Origin: a candidate division TA06 bacterium SM23_40
Lineage (GTDB): Bacteria > LJUI01 > SM1-40
Assembly: GCA_001303705.1 (NCBI GenBank)
Contig: LJUI01000174.1
Span: 1-5,030 of the forward strand
DNA length: 5,030 nucleotides
Reading direction: 5' to 3'
Position 1 is the first letter of the stretch. Each line of letters starts with the position of its first letter. The notes under the pieces are model-generated. The model saw nothing but the letters and a program-made list of their open reading frames with translations, was not told the DNA's origin and did not search any database. Shown one piece after another: positions 4,709 to 5,030 of this stretch. Made by a program: the position numbers and the translations under genes.

Positions 4709-5030
4709 TCACTCTCGCAGCACATAGGCGTCATACGATCCCATGTATACGTATCCGAGTTTCTCGGCCAGCGTGCACGATTCCGGGTTTGCAGCATCCC
4801 AATGGGGATCTATCTTCTGTTCCAGGCAGTGCTTCAGGAGCGCGCAGGCGAGGGCGGTGGCGACACCCCCGGTGCGGTGCGCGGGCACCACGTAGATGCT
4901 CACTTCGATCCCCTTGCTGCAGACGAGCGAGGACCACGCCGCGCCGATCATCTCGTTCCCCTCCTCGAGGAAGAAACCGCATCCCCGCTCCACGAAGTCC
5001 TCTGCCGAATCAAAACAGGAGAGGTCGAGA
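4709..5030 (-). CDS. GNAT acetyltransferase, C-terminal part (start lies beyond the right edge)
   Basis: The frame is open from the window edge: 106 codons to the TGA at 4709. An internal GTG at 4993 could be mistaken for a start, but the residues before it (FDSAEDF) continue the family pattern. The core is an acetyl-CoA-binding segment, VVPAHRTGGVATALACALLK, with the R-x-G-G-x-A loop. It is followed by LEQKIDPHWDAAN and SCTLAEKLGY. The W-D-A-x-N and L-A-x-K-L-G-Y pair is characteristic of the GNAT_acetyltran group (PF12746 as I recall it), which differs from the RimJ/RimL-like enzyme at 1511-2071. These enzymes acetylate small amines or antibiotics in characterised cases; the substrate here is unknown. 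The ferredoxin-type gene starts 26 bases later. A decayed copy of this gene's 3' part lies at 2655-2840. Confidence 0.85.
   Translation of the reverse strand, partial: LDLSCFDSAEDFVERGCGFFLEEGNEMIGAAWSSLVCSKGIEVSIYVVPAHRTGGVATALACALLKHCLEQKIDPHWDAANPESCTLAEKLGYVYMGSYDAYVLRE

Overview
The window is GC-rich (my impression from reading, not a count). Every gene I can support lies on the minus strand, so the region is read from right to left. Start sites mostly carry strong AGGAGG-like ribosome binding sites. A secreted beta-barrel protein points to a Gram-negative (diderm) bacterium, and two cysteine-rich proteins, one a clear ferredoxin type, suggest an anaerobic or facultative lifestyle. The mix looks like an uncultivated diderm lineage, but I cannot name it from this sequence.

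In transcription order, the right part (5030 to 2841) holds a GNAT acetyltransferase cut by the window edge, a ferredoxin-type protein with two 4Fe-4S motifs and an extra cysteine-rich front half, a DUF2284 putative metal-binding protein, and a TerB-like protein. The first two are 26 bases apart and probably cotranscribed. The other two have leaders of 199 and 137 bases that contain inverted or direct repeats, so they may have their own control.

The middle (2840 to 2072) has no intact gene. It contains a decayed copy of the C-terminal part of the right-edge acetyltransferase, with two single-base deletions and a 12-bp unit amplified from one to four copies. Next comes an array of 24 units of 19 bp that have diverged by substitution but never slip in phase, followed by about 30 bases of leader for the next gene.

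The left part (2071 to 1) holds a RimJ/RimL-like acetyltransferase whose 3' end is copied into a 37-bp hairpin-forming tandem repeat, then a secreted outer-membrane beta-barrel protein, a small three-helix membrane protein, and the first 21 codons of an arginase/agmatinase-like enzyme leaving the window.

The genes do not form an obvious single pathway. The most unusual content is the concentration of repeats around two acetyltransferase loci: three tandem repeat families with periods of 12, 19 and 37 bp within about 1.4 kb. I see no RNA gene, CRISPR array, transposase or replication origin that I can defend.
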